DNA of 64,000 bases from a virus, in IMG/VR virus record IMGVR_UViG_3300004184_000006, positions 1-64,000 of that record. One strand, written 5' to 3'. Shown one piece after another: positions 1-9,138 of the stretch (the first letter of the stretch is position 1; the number at the start of each line of letters is the position of its first letter). A model generated the notes under the pieces. That model did not search any database and was not told the DNA's origin. It worked only from the letters and a program-made list of their open reading frames with translations. The position numbers and the translations under genes are program-made.

Positions 1-1225
1 CACCGAGACCATATAGAGACTGCAAATAGGTGTGCGTGCCTGATTGCGTCCCTGTCGTTATTACACGCGTACAAACGCCAAAAATCGACGTTGTTAAATA
101 AAAAGTATTAGCATCTATTGGCTCAACAAAATAATCAGTCCCCGTGCTTAAGCCTGTTGGCAGTGCGCCCGTGGTAAAAAGCCTTAACCGCTCGCCCCCT
201 GTAAAGCCATGCGTTGTTTTTGTAAACACACCTGGGCTTGCGATTGTGCAAGTGAATGTTTGCGCCGTAAATCCTTGGCTCGTTACCCACAAGTCGAATA
301 AATCCGCATAAGTGGTGCGAGACAATACAGACCCGTCAAAAACATAACCAGCGGGCGCAACAGTAGAGCTTCCAGTATAAGGGAAAATAGTGCCCACAGG
401 AACAGCCGAGCTGGACTCATCAGGGTTTTGCAGGATAACCTTATCGAGCGTCGAGCTGTATTTAAACTGAGCAATCATGCCAGTCACTAAATTAGCTGCT
501 CTTAATGCCGTACCGCCTATTTTTACAATAGTCTTGGCCGCTAATCCGCTTGGACTAACTGTTGGTGTAGTCGTCGTGTTATTTGCCGTGATTTTGGCAA
601 AAAATGTCATCCCGTCAACCCATGCACTATAAGCAGGTGTATATGTTGCTGTAATAGCGTTTGCCGTGCCGCCAGCGATAGCGTGATTATAAATGCAGTT
701 CTGCACACCTGCTTTAGTTGCCCATGCCGCCGCTCCATGTGCATTAACATCGTTGTTATGCGCGGTAATGGCATTGGTTACATATTGAAACGTAGCCAGA
801 TTTGCAGTATCAAAATTTAACGTGACAGTTGATGTATTAACCCGCTTAATCGGGAATATGATTTGCGTTTCAATCGCCTGCCCAGAGGATAAAATGGATT
901 TTGATATTTCACAGTTTCCTGTGTACATGACAACGCCAGCATTGTCTAAAATCCTAAACTCTCGAATAGTCCAGCCGCCGATGTTATACGGCAAAACGAC
1001 CTCGACATTATCAATAGTCGAGTCTAGCGGATCAACGGTTATTGAGTTGATGCTTGCTAAATGAACTTGGTGGACAATCGCGCCGTCATTGATAGACGGG
1101 GTGAAAAAAACGCCGTTATTGTCGCCTAGTGCCACTTGAGATAGCACGGTAGCCAAAGCGTTCGCTTCATTGTAGGCGTATTTCGCCGCACCTGTTGTTG
1201 TTAATAAAGAGCTGTAAATACTCAT
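1..1225 (-). CDS. Tail fibre protein with collar domain (3' end outside window)
   Basis: The minus frame is open from an ATG at 1225 to the window edge, giving at least 408 residues. The N-terminus (MSIYSSLLTTTGAAKYAYNE) is typical of phage tail fibre N-terminal domains that attach to the baseplate. Around residues 270-310 GTIFPYTGSSTVAPAGYVF followed by DGSVLSRTTYADLF matches the phage tail collar domain (GtI.y.G..aP.gy..cdG..lsr..Ya.LF). The ATG overlaps the stop of the preceding gene (ATGA), so it is the last visible gene of the baseplate operon. It probably binds the host receptor. The C-terminal receptor-binding part is not in the window. Confidence 0.82.
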   Translation of the reverse strand, partial: MSIYSSLLTTTGAAKYAYNEANALATVLSQVALGDNNGVFFTPSINDGAIVHQVHLASINSITVDPLDSTIDNVEVVLPYNIGGWTIREFRILDNAGVVMYTGNCEISKSILSSGQAIETQIIFPIKRVNTSTVTLNFDTANLATFQYVTNAITAHNNDVNAHGAAAWATKAGVQNCIYNHAIAGGTANAITATYTPAYSAWVDGMTFFAKITANNTTTTPTVSPSGLAAKTIVKIGGTALRAANLVTGMIAQFKYSSTLDKVILQNPDESSSAVPVGTIFPYTGSSTVAPAGYVFDGSVLSRTTYADLFDLWVTSQGFTAQTFTCTIASPGVFTKTTHGFTGGERLRLFTTGALPTGLSTGTDYFVEPIDANTFYLTTSIFGVCTRVITTGTQSGTHTYLQSLYGLG

Positions 1226-1935
1226 ACGCTTGTGCTTAATTTAATGGTTGAAATTACTTTAATTGATGATGCTATGTGCAAGCCCACCGCTTCTACTGAT
1301 TGAATTGGGTCGGTCTCTCTAATGACTATCTTCTGCCTGATTTTTATTCCGCACGCCACATAGTATTTACATGGAATCTCTGCTAATAGTGCTAGATTCA
1401 ACAGCATCCGCGCTGGAATAACGGAGCGCAAAACTGGATTCATTGCGATAACCGACTCAGGCGTTACTTGGTGGTAATCAAGCGATATTCTTATTCTGCT
1501 GGTCAGAAAATAATTAGCGTCAGCCGATGCAGACGGTATTAACTTGGTCGGGTATGGGTATGATTTGTGCTGGGCTAACTGATTTAAAACCCATGCGTTA
1601 GGGAACAACAACTGCAAGTAAGTACGCAAAAAATGCAGTCCGCGCCCTTGGTTGTTGCGAGACTTCCAAGCGCGGTATAAGTAGCGCGTTGCCGTTTCCT
1701 CTCTATCACCCGCTAACAGCACAAGGCCGTCATAATTAACCGCCTTACGCACTAAATTAAGCGACCCAATGTGCGCCATGCCAAGTACGTTTGCATCAAA
1801 AACCGTTTCTGCCATCGAGTCGGTGAACAGCTTAATAAACAGATTTCTAAGCTCGTTTTCAATATCAAAATTTGACTGCCCTGCACTGTTGGCAAGTGGC
1901 TTTAAGGCAGGTAGCTTGGCATTAGGAAAATCCAT
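1222..1935 (-). CDS. Baseplate/tail protein, P2 gpI-like position
   Basis: 237 residues from the ATG at 1935, which has GGGGGAA upstream; an ATG 18 bp earlier has no spaced Shine-Dalgarno and lies inside the end of the baseplate J gene. It sits between baseplate J and the tail fibre, the slot of P2 gene I (tail protein I) in contractile-tail phages. I see no diagnostic motif, so the assignment rests on position and size. It is translationally coupled to the fibre gene through an ATGA overlap. Confidence 0.6.
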   Translation of the reverse strand: MDFPNAKLPALKPLANSAGQSNFDIENELRNLFIKLFTDSMAETVFDANVLGMAHIGSLNLVRKAVNYDGLVLLAGDREETATRYLYRAWKSRNNQGRGLHFLRTYLQLLFPNAWVLNQLAQHKSYPYPTKLIPSASADANYFLTSRIRISLDYHQVTPESVIAMNPVLRSVIPARMLLNLALLAEIPCKYYVACGIKIRQKIVIRETDPIQSVEAVGLHIASSIKVISTIKLSTSV

Positions 1936-1937
1936 GC

Positions 1938-3428
1938 TTAGCGATTCCCCCATCCGCCTACGGTGATGTTTTTCGTGGTCACGGTAACGGTTAGGCTGTC
2001 AGTTGAAATATAACGCCACAGTTCAGGGCGTAAATTACCAATAGGCGCGGCAATGGCTACCGTTAAATCAGCTCTACCGTCTGATAATTCAGGAATTTTA
2101 GACTTCAACAGCGCGTAAACTTCACGATAAAGCGGCTCATTGCTACCGCGTTTTGAGGCCGCCGCAGTTTCGCCGTATTCTGTCAGTATCGCGGTAATAA
2201 TCTTTGCTCGCACATCGCTGGCAACATAACTGGTTGATACAACTGCCGTTATCGTGGTCGCTATTTTTGAGCGTACAGGCGTATAAAAAACAACCTTATA
2301 TGAATCATCGGCATTTTTAATCGCCGTTTTGATCGCGGTTTGGGTGGCTGTTAAGCTGGTTATTACTGTCGGGGCAACGGGGGCGGCTGGGTTAGGTTCG
2401 GTCAATACGGTCTCTGTACCATCAGCCGATAAAACAGCGACAAATAACGCATTAATATTATCAACGCTTGCTGTCCGCGCAACCTCCTCAATCGACTCAT
2501 TCCAAACAGACAGGAATTGCACGGTAGGGAACTGGTAACGCACTAAAAAATCGAACTCACCAAGGAAAACAGCATTGTGGTCATACACGCTAGGATATTT
2601 TGCTAAGTCGCGTAACGAGGTCATATCTATAGGATTTTGCCCACCATAAACAAGCGTGTTCATTTTTAGCGTAACCAGTGAGTCATTAACCGTTTGCGTA
2701 TATTCAAAGCTAAACGGCGACTGATAAACAGGGGCAAGCTCACCCATTGAGCGATAAACAATAATAGTAATCGCCACGCCGTCAAGCGGTTGAGTGCCTA
2801 CAATGTCTTTTTGCCCGAAACGCACATAAACACGCTGATTATCATCGGCTTCAACGTGATAAATACGCTCACCTGGAAATGTATTGGTGTAGCGTTCCCG
2901 ATATGTGTATTCACCATCTACGTCATAAACGGATAGCGAGCTTAAAAAGCTGCCGTCGTCCGATGCTGGAATCTCAATGGCATAATAAGGAACGCTGCCC
3001 GTTACCGTGTGCGTGACGGTTTCGCTTTTTAACTGCAAAGCATCAAAGTAACCCGTTGCACCTGCGGCAATTGTTGCCGATGTTTCAGCGATATAGGCAT
3101 TACCTACTGAGTCAAGCAGGGTTCTACCTGTATCAACGGTGTACGGGGTTAGGTTGTCGTTCTTTACGCTGATATTAACGCGAGCTGGATTAGCCTTACG
3201 GATAATTCCACGCATGGCAGCATCGGCAAGAATGGTAGCATCCCGCGCCTTGTCGAAAGGCTCTGTCATTGCAACTTCAATCTGTGCTGATAGCGCGGAA
3301 AGCATGGCCGCCATAGAGTCAAGGTGTTGCAATATGCGAGGATCGCCAGCGTTGTAATACGGGGCAACCGATGGGAAATTGGCGATTGAATCAGCTATTT
3401 TTTGCTGAAAATCCGATTTAGTTAGCAT
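1938..3428 (-). CDS. Baseplate J-like protein
   Basis: 496 residues. Placed directly after a gp25/gpW-type gene and before the gpI-position gene, the conserved W-J-I order of contractile tails. The N-terminus (DFQQKIADSIANFPSVAPYYN) and the central YRERYTNTFPGERIYHVEADDNQRVYVRFG segment, split here by family habit, look like J-type baseplate wedge proteins, which link the hub to the fibres. Start and stop abut the neighbours with a 1-bp overlap at 3428. Family assignment is by eye plus synteny. Confidence 0.75.
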   Translation of the reverse strand: MLTKSDFQQKIADSIANFPSVAPYYNAGDPRILQHLDSMAAMLSALSAQIEVAMTEPFDKARDATILADAAMRGIIRKANPARVNISVKNDNLTPYTVDTGRTLLDSVGNAYIAETSATIAAGATGYFDALQLKSETVTHTVTGSVPYYAIEIPASDDGSFLSSLSVYDVDGEYTYRERYTNTFPGERIYHVEADDNQRVYVRFGQKDIVGTQPLDGVAITIIVYRSMGELAPVYQSPFSFEYTQTVNDSLVTLKMNTLVYGGQNPIDMTSLRDLAKYPSVYDHNAVFLGEFDFLVRYQFPTVQFLSVWNESIEEVARTASVDNINALFVAVLSADGTETVLTEPNPAAPVAPTVITSLTATQTAIKTAIKNADDSYKVVFYTPVRSKIATTITAVVSTSYVASDVRAKIITAILTEYGETAAASKRGSNEPLYREVYALLKSKIPELSDGRADLTVAIAAPIGNLRPELWRYISTDSLTVTVTTKNITVGGWGNR

Positions 3429-3721
3429 TATGCACCATCCACAGAAAACGCCGTACCAGCGACTTCAACAATTAAATCCATGCGATCAACACCCGATGTA
3501 ACGGCGTAAATATTAGTAGTGCCACTGGGCATGATTTGCAAAACAGGCACATCACCGAGCATCTTGTTTATTTGCTCATCGGCACGACCGTCATTTTGGG
3601 CGCGTTGAAGCAGGGACTTTAAATCCTGTCCGTAATCTGAACCGAAGTAGGCGTTAGTTGGCGTTGATAGCCAATGCCCAACCATGTCCTGAATGTCTGT
3701 GCCTGTAATTTGTGTATTCAT
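3428..3721 (-). CDS. Baseplate wedge protein, gp25/gpW lysozyme-like family
   Basis: 97 residues, the usual size of GPW/gp25 proteins. The pattern IQDMVGHWLSTPTN...FGSDYGQDL...VAGTAF agrees with that family, a small wedge protein at the sheath-baseplate interface. First gene of its operon. The ATG at 3721 is only 7 bp below a TAAACT -10, with no Shine-Dalgarno, so the mRNA may be leaderless. Confidence 0.75.
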   Translation of the reverse strand: MNTQITGTDIQDMVGHWLSTPTNAYFGSDYGQDLKSLLQRAQNDGRADEQINKMLGDVPVLQIMPSGTTNIYAVTSGVDRMDLIVEVAGTAFSVDGA

Positions 3722-3728
3722 GGCACAT

Positions 3729-3767
3729 AGTTTAATCAGTGCCTAGTCGGTTATTAGGTGGGTTTTT
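3729..3767 (-). promoter_or_regulatory. Late promoter, copy 1
   Basis: Reading the minus strand: AAAAACCC (3767-3760) plus AC, 23 bp, then -10 TAAACT (3734-3729). It has the same layout as the copies before the portal, DarB-like, 1279-aa, lysis, tail and capsid operons. It drives the baseplate/fibre operon. Confidence 0.75.
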
Positions 3768-3778
3768 CCTGATTTTAT

Positions 3779-3807
3779 TTGACAGAGTTAATTATCGGGA
3801 ATATGCT
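3779..3807 (+). promoter_or_regulatory. Sigma70-type promoter reading right
   Basis: TTGACA (3779-3784), 17-bp spacer, TATGCT (3802-3807). Near-consensus, divergent from the adjacent late promoter. It probably drives the secreted-protein genes at 4.0-4.9 kb and the short transcript described next. Confidence 0.65.
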
Positions 3808-3813
3808 TATCTC

Positions 3814-4020
3814 GCTTTCACCGCATTGTGGAAGTCGGGAATGCAACCCCGCAATTACAAAACGGATGCCAGCGCATCACGCGCTTTTTTTATGCCCGTC
3901 AGTTTATGATGGTCTGGCACAGGCTCACTTCGCGGTGAGGCCGCTTCTGTTTTGGCGGTAGTTGCATCCTGTGTCAGATTGTCGCCCAACGCAACACCAA
4001 GCGACAGTCTTCTTAAATCA
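3814..4020 (+). other. Structured segment resembling ash/Icd-like prophage leader
   Basis: About 210 bp between the rightward promoter and the first secreted gene. A hairpin AGCGC-ATCAC-GCGCT followed by seven T (3871-3891) is a good intrinsic terminator, so a transcript of roughly 80 nt may end there. All three frames are partly open; one reads MQPRNYKTDASASRAFFMPV up to a TGA and continues beyond it. The string AFFMPVSL reminds me of the ash/Icd-like ORFs of enterobacterial prophages and P4-like satellites, but this is recall without alignment. No convincing intact gene. Confidence 0.35.
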
Positions 4021-4034
4021 AAACAGGAACAACA

Positions 4035-4463
4035 ATGAAAAAGCTAATTTTATGTTTAGCGTTATTAACCGCTACACCATCAATCGCATTCGCCGATGAG
4101 TCAGTTGATTTTAACGCGGTATCGAATGAAATGCTGGGCGCATACAGTATGTACGAAAATGGCTCTACCGCTATGTTGAGTGTTGAAAACAAGTGCTGGA
4201 ACTCGCTACGAAGCGTTGACATGGCGAAGGCTAAAGCCTGTGTTTCGTACACGCTTGCAGGCGGCATTATTGAGGCTACTTATGCAAGATCACAGGGAAG
4301 ACAACCAACGCCAGATTACACGGGTGAGTTTACCGTACCTAGATTCACAAAAAACCTTAAAGCCGCTGGATTTTCAGCATCACAAATAGAAGAAGCAACC
4401 GATTACGTTCATGGCAACAGTAATTTAATTATTATTGGACTTGCTAACGCTGGAATGCGCTAA
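4035..4463 (+). CDS. Secreted protein of unknown function (lysogenic cargo)
   Basis: 142 residues. Begins with a clear signal peptide (MKKLILCLALLTATPSIAFA) with likely cleavage after AFA, so the mature protein is periplasmic or secreted. The mature part has two cysteines (KCWN and KACVS) that could form a disulphide. AGGAACA lies 7 bp before the ATG. It is co-oriented with the LprI-type gene 23 bp downstream and opposite to the flanking virion operons, the mark of a moron expressed in the lysogen. I do not recognise the family. Confidence 0.7.
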   Translation: MKKLILCLALLTATPSIAFADESVDFNAVSNEMLGAYSMYENGSTAMLSVENKCWNSLRSVDMAKAKACVSYTLAGGIIEATYARSQGRQPTPDYTGEFTVPRFTKNLKAAGFSASQIEEATDYVHGNSNLIIIGLANAGMR

Positions 4464-4486
4464 CCTTTAAATCAAAGAGAAAAACA

Positions 4487-4852
4487 ATGAAAAAATTAAT
4501 AGTTTTACTGGGCTTGCTTGTTGCGTTTTCGGCTAGTGCCAAGGATTGTGAAAAAGAAGCTTATGATGGCGGTATGGCAGCCGTTCGAGACTGTATTGCA
4601 TCTCAAAATGAAGATCAAGTAAATAAGGCTTATCAACAGTTATTGCTGGCTCACAAAGGAAGCGATGCAGCCATTCAAGCAGCTAAAGAAGCGCAAGACT
4701 CATGGGGAAAATTCAGGTTTTCCACTTGTGAGTATATTGGAGAAACAGTTAATAAGGACGAACAGGCTGGCTGTATTGATGACTTCAACAAAGCCCGCGT
4801 AAAGATGCTTAATCAGTATGCAAAACAAGCTAAAGAAAACAAATCAAAATAG
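4487..4852 (+). CDS. LprI-type (DUF1311) secreted protein, possible lysozyme inhibitor
   Basis: 121 residues with signal peptide MKKLIVLLGLLVAFSASA. The mature part has the DUF1311/LprI layout: early Cys (KDCEKEA), Cys after the first helix (RDCIAS), an N-x-x-Y helix (NKAYQQLL), an aromatic-Cys motif (WGKFRFSTCEYIG) and a late Cys (AGCIDD). LprI of Mycobacterium inhibits lysozyme, and many homologues have no known role. As prophage cargo it could protect the lysogen envelope; that is inference. The gene is followed by a bidirectional terminator. Confidence 0.65.
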   Translation: MKKLIVLLGLLVAFSASAKDCEKEAYDGGMAAVRDCIASQNEDQVNKAYQQLLLAHKGSDAAIQAAKEAQDSWGKFRFSTCEYIGETVNKDEQAGCIDDFNKARVKMLNQYAKQAKENKSK

Positions 4853-4942
4853 CTGATTAGCTCAAGATAGTGTAAAATTATTTTTCAGTATGAAAAACGG
4901 AACTCAACACCGTAAAAGTTGAAGCACGAGTGAACCTGACAT

Positions 4943-4979
4943 AAAAAACCCGCAAGTCGAAAGGCTTAGCGGGTTTTTT
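4943..4979. terminator. Bidirectional intrinsic terminator
   Basis: AAAAAACCCGC ... GCGGGTTTTTT with a loop of about 15 nt. It separates the rightward cargo genes from the end of the leftward portal/tape-measure operon. Confidence 0.85.
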
Positions 4980-5010
4980 ATTGCCTATCAATTTGTGACT
5001 AGATGGCTAT

Positions 5011-7569
5011 TTATATCCCGCCAATACCGCCTTGCGCAATGTGAGCTAAAGACCTATCTGGCAAGCCCTGCCCAATATCACTAACCATGATAGGCATAGG
5101 TGTACCTCGTGAATCGCCCCCTGTTAGCGGCATAATGGTTGGTGTGGATTCGGCTATCTTTGGCACTCTAGGCATGGAAGGCATGGAAGGGGATGGGTTG
5201 CTTACTGATACCGTTTGCGGGGCTACAGATGTTGATTTTGGAGCGGCGGCGGCTATTTGTTCTGCGGTTGCCGCTGTATTTTGTTGAGATATTACGCTTA
5301 AATTTTCTTTCTCTCTACCAACGCTACCAACTAAGGTGTTTAGCTTATTATAATACCCAGCTCGTCTATTATCATGCGATCTCCAATCAAATTTAGCCCC
5401 GCTTCGTAATGTATCTTGACCATACGCCCATTTAATGTATCCCTTGCCAAGTTGTTTGGCCGCAGTTTCAGAATCGACATTTTTATTATCCATAAAATTA
5501 CCTAATCCTTTGTATTGACCACTCTCCATTTCTTCTTTGGCGAATTTAGCTTGTTCGTTCAATGCTTCTTGAGAGCGAACAATATTACCTGAGCTATCTA
5601 ACAAGCCTTTTTCTGCCAATCGTTTTTTTAATGCTGTAGAGCGAATACCCTGCCAACTAAAAAAACCTGTGTTAGTCGCACCATTTGCGGCATCTGTATG
5701 TGAACCAAAAACATTTTTAGGATTATAAGCATTCTCCCTGCCAACTTCCGCCGTCAACGCCTTAGCTTGATCTTCGCTAAAGCCAGCATTTGTAAACGAC
5801 GAATAAACTCCTTTCATCATGTCACTTTGTTTCTCACTAACTTTAGCTACTGAGGTATTGCCTTCGCTTGCATTAGCGGAAGAAACAATAGCATTGCCTA
5901 TTTTTCCTGCTACATCACCTATTCCACCAACAACAGCACTGCCTATTCCCTTAGCACTATCCCACATTTTAGCAGTGAAACCCTTAACGGTATCGGTAGC
6001 TTCTGTGGCTGATTTTTTAGCACTTTCGGCAAAATCGGTTACTGCTTGTTTAGCTTTGTCTGCTTGGTCTATTGCTGGCTGCGCTAATTCTTTTGCCTTA
6101 TTGCTAACCGTATCAATTGCTGCTGGTATGTCGATACCAAACTTATCTTTCATAAAGGTTGAAAATGAGGTAAATACCTCACCAGCAAACTTCATTACTG
6201 CATCGAATTTATCCCCAACAAAGCCGAATATTGATTTTGCAAAATTGGCTACGGGTTCGAATTTTTTAATAAACCAGTCGAATGCCGACGCACCAACAGC
6301 AACAATTTGATTCCATCCAGCGGTGAGCATAGGCATGATTGCACCCGCCAACCATTCTGTAAAAGCACCCCATCCATTAATAACTGACTGACCAACTGCA
6401 TTGCTTAAATCAATAAATACACCGCTGATAACGCCAAGAGCATCAATAGTAAGCTGTCCGACATTATTTATCAGGTCTATAAGTGCTTGCCCTGGGTCAT
6501 TGATAACCCCCATTACAGGAGCGACAATATTCTCGCTAGTCCAGTCTACCGCTTTGTTATAGCCAGCACTTTCTTTTAACCATCCGCCGATTGAATCAAC
6601 AACGGGGTCAATAAAATTCGCTTTAAGTCCCTCAAAAAATTTGCCACCATCTTTGGTAAACAAGCCCCAACCAGCTATAGCCGCTGTAGCAACACCTTGA
6701 ATTAGCCCCATCAAACTAAAACCGCTATCCCCGCCACCAGAATTTTCTGAGGTATTTTTCTCGGTTTTTTTCAGCGTGGAAAATATTTTCTTTAACCAGC
6801 CAATCATCGGCTTGTCTTGTTTATTGCCACTGCCAAACAGGAATTGATAGCCTTTAGCCAATGGTTCAACGGTTTCCTGAAAAGCTTTAACCGTCGGATC
6901 AACTTCCTCTAGCCCTTGGGTATCCAATGCGGCGGTTATTCTGTCGCCTAGACCATCAAACATACCTCCTAGTCTGGACTCATTGCCGCCATCTTTGGTG
7001 TCTTTGTCTAATCCGTTGCCAGAAAATTGACCGCGTGAATTTCTGATGCGCCCGCCGCCGCCCGCACTTTCTCCCGCATCGGTAGTGCCTTCATTGTTAC
7101 TTAAAAACCGACCTCTTGAGTCGCGGGCGCGGGCTTCTGAATGAGCATTTAATTCTTGGTTATCCGCTGATAATGGGGCAGGGCTTACCGATGGCGAGCT
7201 ATTATCAGTCGGGGGGATATTATTTTGAGTATTTGCTGAATTAGCAGAAGGTGTGTCGCTATTTTGCAAACCTAAATTTTGAGAGCCATGATTGCCCGCT
7301 TCCCCACTGGATTCATTGCCAGTATTTCGACTGCGGTTATGCCGTGTATTGCTTTGTTGCTCGCCATTTATAGATTCTGAGTTGCTTGCTTGGGCAGGTG
7401 GGGCAGGTGGATTAACAGGGCGCGGCTGCGTATCACTAGGCTTGCTGCCCAGCATTTTTTTAATTTCCCTGACTTCCTTGAGCAATAAAGCGGTATTTTT
7501 ATTAGCCCGCTTAATGTCTTGTATGGTTTCTCCAACTAAAAAGCCGTGTTCATCTTGTTGCAATGCCAT
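5011..7569 (-). CDS. Tape measure-like tail protein with C-terminal tail lysozyme domain
   Basis: 852 residues. The N-terminal part is helical and then low-complexity, rich in N, S, G and P (about 50-200). The middle has long hydrophobic and helical stretches typical of tape measure proteins. From about residue 590 a phage tail lysozyme-like domain follows: FSEDQAKALTAEVGREN, FFSWQGIRS, and a WAYGQDTLRSG segment, with E of AEVGREN the likely acid. The protein probably sets tail length and opens peptidoglycan during injection. Last gene of the operon from the promoter at 11.15 kb. C-terminal Pro/Ser/Met linker unexplained. Confidence 0.7.
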   Translation of the reverse strand: MALQQDEHGFLVGETIQDIKRANKNTALLLKEVREIKKMLGSKPSDTQPRPVNPPAPPAQASNSESINGEQQSNTRHNRSRNTGNESSGEAGNHGSQNLGLQNSDTPSANSANTQNNIPPTDNSSPSVSPAPLSADNQELNAHSEARARDSRGRFLSNNEGTTDAGESAGGGGRIRNSRGQFSGNGLDKDTKDGGNESRLGGMFDGLGDRITAALDTQGLEEVDPTVKAFQETVEPLAKGYQFLFGSGNKQDKPMIGWLKKIFSTLKKTEKNTSENSGGGDSGFSLMGLIQGVATAAIAGWGLFTKDGGKFFEGLKANFIDPVVDSIGGWLKESAGYNKAVDWTSENIVAPVMGVINDPGQALIDLINNVGQLTIDALGVISGVFIDLSNAVGQSVINGWGAFTEWLAGAIMPMLTAGWNQIVAVGASAFDWFIKKFEPVANFAKSIFGFVGDKFDAVMKFAGEVFTSFSTFMKDKFGIDIPAAIDTVSNKAKELAQPAIDQADKAKQAVTDFAESAKKSATEATDTVKGFTAKMWDSAKGIGSAVVGGIGDVAGKIGNAIVSSANASEGNTSVAKVSEKQSDMMKGVYSSFTNAGFSEDQAKALTAEVGRENAYNPKNVFGSHTDAANGATNTGFFSWQGIRSTALKKRLAEKGLLDSSGNIVRSQEALNEQAKFAKEEMESGQYKGLGNFMDNKNVDSETAAKQLGKGYIKWAYGQDTLRSGAKFDWRSHDNRRAGYYNKLNTLVGSVGREKENLSVISQQNTAATAEQIAAAAPKSTSVAPQTVSVSNPSPSMPSMPRVPKIAESTPTIMPLTGGDSRGTPMPIMVSDIGQGLPDRSLAHIAQGGIGGI

Positions 7570-7574
7570 CTACC

Positions 7575-7775
7575 CTACTCCTGACTTTCTATTTTTTTAA
7601 TCCCAGTCATTTCGGAAACAGCATCATCAACTGCTTTTAAATCTGGGTATAGTCTAATATGTCCACTGGCATTTGTTAGCGCATAAGCTTCTATCGCGCT
7701 TAGCGTATAACCCTTATTCAGCGCATTTTTCTCTACTTTTTTAAAATATTCCCTTGGCACGCGCTTATGATCCAC
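7575..7775 (-). CDS. Small tail-module protein, unknown
   Basis: 66 residues, mostly helical and charged, with an 11-bp overlap with the upstream gene and 5 bp before the tape measure-like gene. The position just before a tape measure gene suggests a tail assembly chaperone or wedge role, but no motif supports this. Confidence 0.55.
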   Translation of the reverse strand: MDHKRVPREYFKKVEKNALNKGYTLSAIEAYALTNASGHIRLYPDLKAVDDAVSEMTGIKKIESQE

Positions 7776-8508
7776 CCATAAATGTATCTAGCTGAACAAA
7801 ACTCATTGTTATCTCTGCCATTGCTATTTCGCTACGCGACAATCCGATAGTAATGTTTCCAGCACGAAACAGCCCTTTTGACTGATAGCCGCCCTTGTTG
7901 GTTTCACTGGAACTAAAAGCGTGAGTTACCTTTATTTTAATTGCGTAGTCATTAGGCAATCCAACCGTGCCATCACTTGCAGAACACGCAACCGCATGGG
8001 CTTCAAACCAGCGTTTTATTGAGCCGTTCACGTCATCCAGCGTGGTAATTGACATTTCAACTGGATCGCCAGAATTAACCAGATCAACGTGGGCCGAACC
8101 GATTTGCTTCTTTTCTCCAGTTATTGTAAATGGCGAGAAATCCACGTTATAGGCATACATATTGAAGATGTCAAAATCACCTTTTAATGCGCTTGACACT
8201 TCAAGTAGCCACAGGTTTTTATAGGCAAAATCAATACCAGCGTGTTGTCGGTATCGGTTAAGGGCCTCGGCTGGCGATAATCCGCCAAGCATTGCCGTTG
8301 GGGTGTTGAAGTGGTTATTGCCAAACCTTCCACCGCCACGCGCATTTAAAAGACGCTGCCCCGCGCCTATCAGATTCCCATCCTGAATATCCTGAAAAAC
8401 ACTTGTGCCTGTACTGATTGCCTGTCTAGCCACCGATGGTATTGCGCTGGAAATTGACTGACCGAATCCGCCGCCTATTTTTTTCTGTACATCACTGAAT
8501 AGTGACAC
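7765..8508 (-). CDS. Tail tube/baseplate-like structural protein
   Basis: 247 residues. Gly/Ala-rich N-terminus, then a beta-rich C-terminal domain ending in IAMAEITMSFVQLDTFMGGS, reminiscent of tail tube-fold proteins (T4 gp19, gp48/gp54 group). It lies between a dCTP deaminase and the tape measure-like gene. A baseplate or tube-cap role is inferred from position and fold impression only. Confidence 0.5.
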   Translation of the reverse strand: MSLFSDVQKKIGGGFGQSISSAIPSVARQAISTGTSVFQDIQDGNLIGAGQRLLNARGGGRFGNNHFNTPTAMLGGLSPAEALNRYRQHAGIDFAYKNLWLLEVSSALKGDFDIFNMYAYNVDFSPFTITGEKKQIGSAHVDLVNSGDPVEMSITTLDDVNGSIKRWFEAHAVACSASDGTVGLPNDYAIKIKVTHAFSSSETNKGGYQSKGLFRAGNITIGLSRSEIAMAEITMSFVQLDTFMGGS

Positions 8509-9134
8509 TACTTAACTCCCTTTGATGGTTGCGCTTTATCCTGACCGTTATACTGCCCATGAACTGCGTAACTCTTATTGAGCGGGACAGGGTCATGCTT
8601 AAAAAACTTTACCTGACCTATTTTCATTCCCTCAGTCAGTATTAATTTATGAAACTGAGTGTTATTTTTTAATTCAAGCGTTACTTTTCCACTAAAACAT
8701 GGGTCTATCCATCCAGCTAATTCATGCCCCAAAAAATTACGCCCTAAACTTGATTTAAGCGAGTATTCTGCACTCAACCAGCTTGGCATGTTGAGTGTTT
8801 CATGGGTACTGGCAAGTAGCACGGTATCGGGCATCATATAGCCGCTTGAATCCAATTCAAACGGTTCAGTGAGCTTGATATTTTCACCATTAACTAAATC
8901 CACTTTATCCATGCCGCCGCTTAAATCTTCAACACAGATAAACTTGTCCAGCGTTACGTCTATGCTTGTGCCGTTAATGTTTTTTCGTGGAAATTCAGTG
9001 TGGTACGGATAGCCTTGTTTTGTAACTGTAATAACCCCTAAGTCAACCAATACGCACAAATCGTTATAACTCAACAATCCGTTTGGAATAAACCAGCGTG
9101 GGTATTTTCGTTTTAACCAATTAAGAAGCGACAT
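8508..9134 (-). CDS. dcd: dCTP deaminase family protein
   Basis: 208 residues, the size of Dcd. It converts dCTP to dUTP for thymidylate supply; some members also hydrolyse dUTP. Visible signature: NGTSIDVTLD (54-63), then SLKSSLGRNFLGHELAGWID (125-144) with the Ser and Arg of the active site, E154 in VTLELKN as the expected catalytic acid, GMKIGQVKFF (169-178) and YNGQDKAQPSKG near the C-terminus. It lies inside a virion operon between portal-side and tail genes, so it is probably expressed late. Deaminase versus dUTPase specificity cannot be settled by eye. Confidence 0.82.
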   Translation of the reverse strand: MSLLNWLKRKYPRWFIPNGLLSYNDLCVLVDLGVITVTKQGYPYHTEFPRKNINGTSIDVTLDKFICVEDLSGGMDKVDLVNGENIKLTEPFELDSSGYMMPDTVLLASTHETLNMPSWLSAEYSLKSSLGRNFLGHELAGWIDPCFSGKVTLELKNNTQFHKLILTEGMKIGQVKFFKHDPVPLNKSYAVHGQYNGQDKAQPSKGVK

Positions 9135-9138
9135 TTAG

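Noticed and set aside
4943-4979. AAAAACCC on the plus strand
   Set aside because: It is one arm of a terminator hairpin, with no -10 at 23 bp.
5819-6310. Plus-strand open frame of 163 codons
   Set aside because: It lies antisense within the tape measure-like gene, whose composition and motifs are clear.
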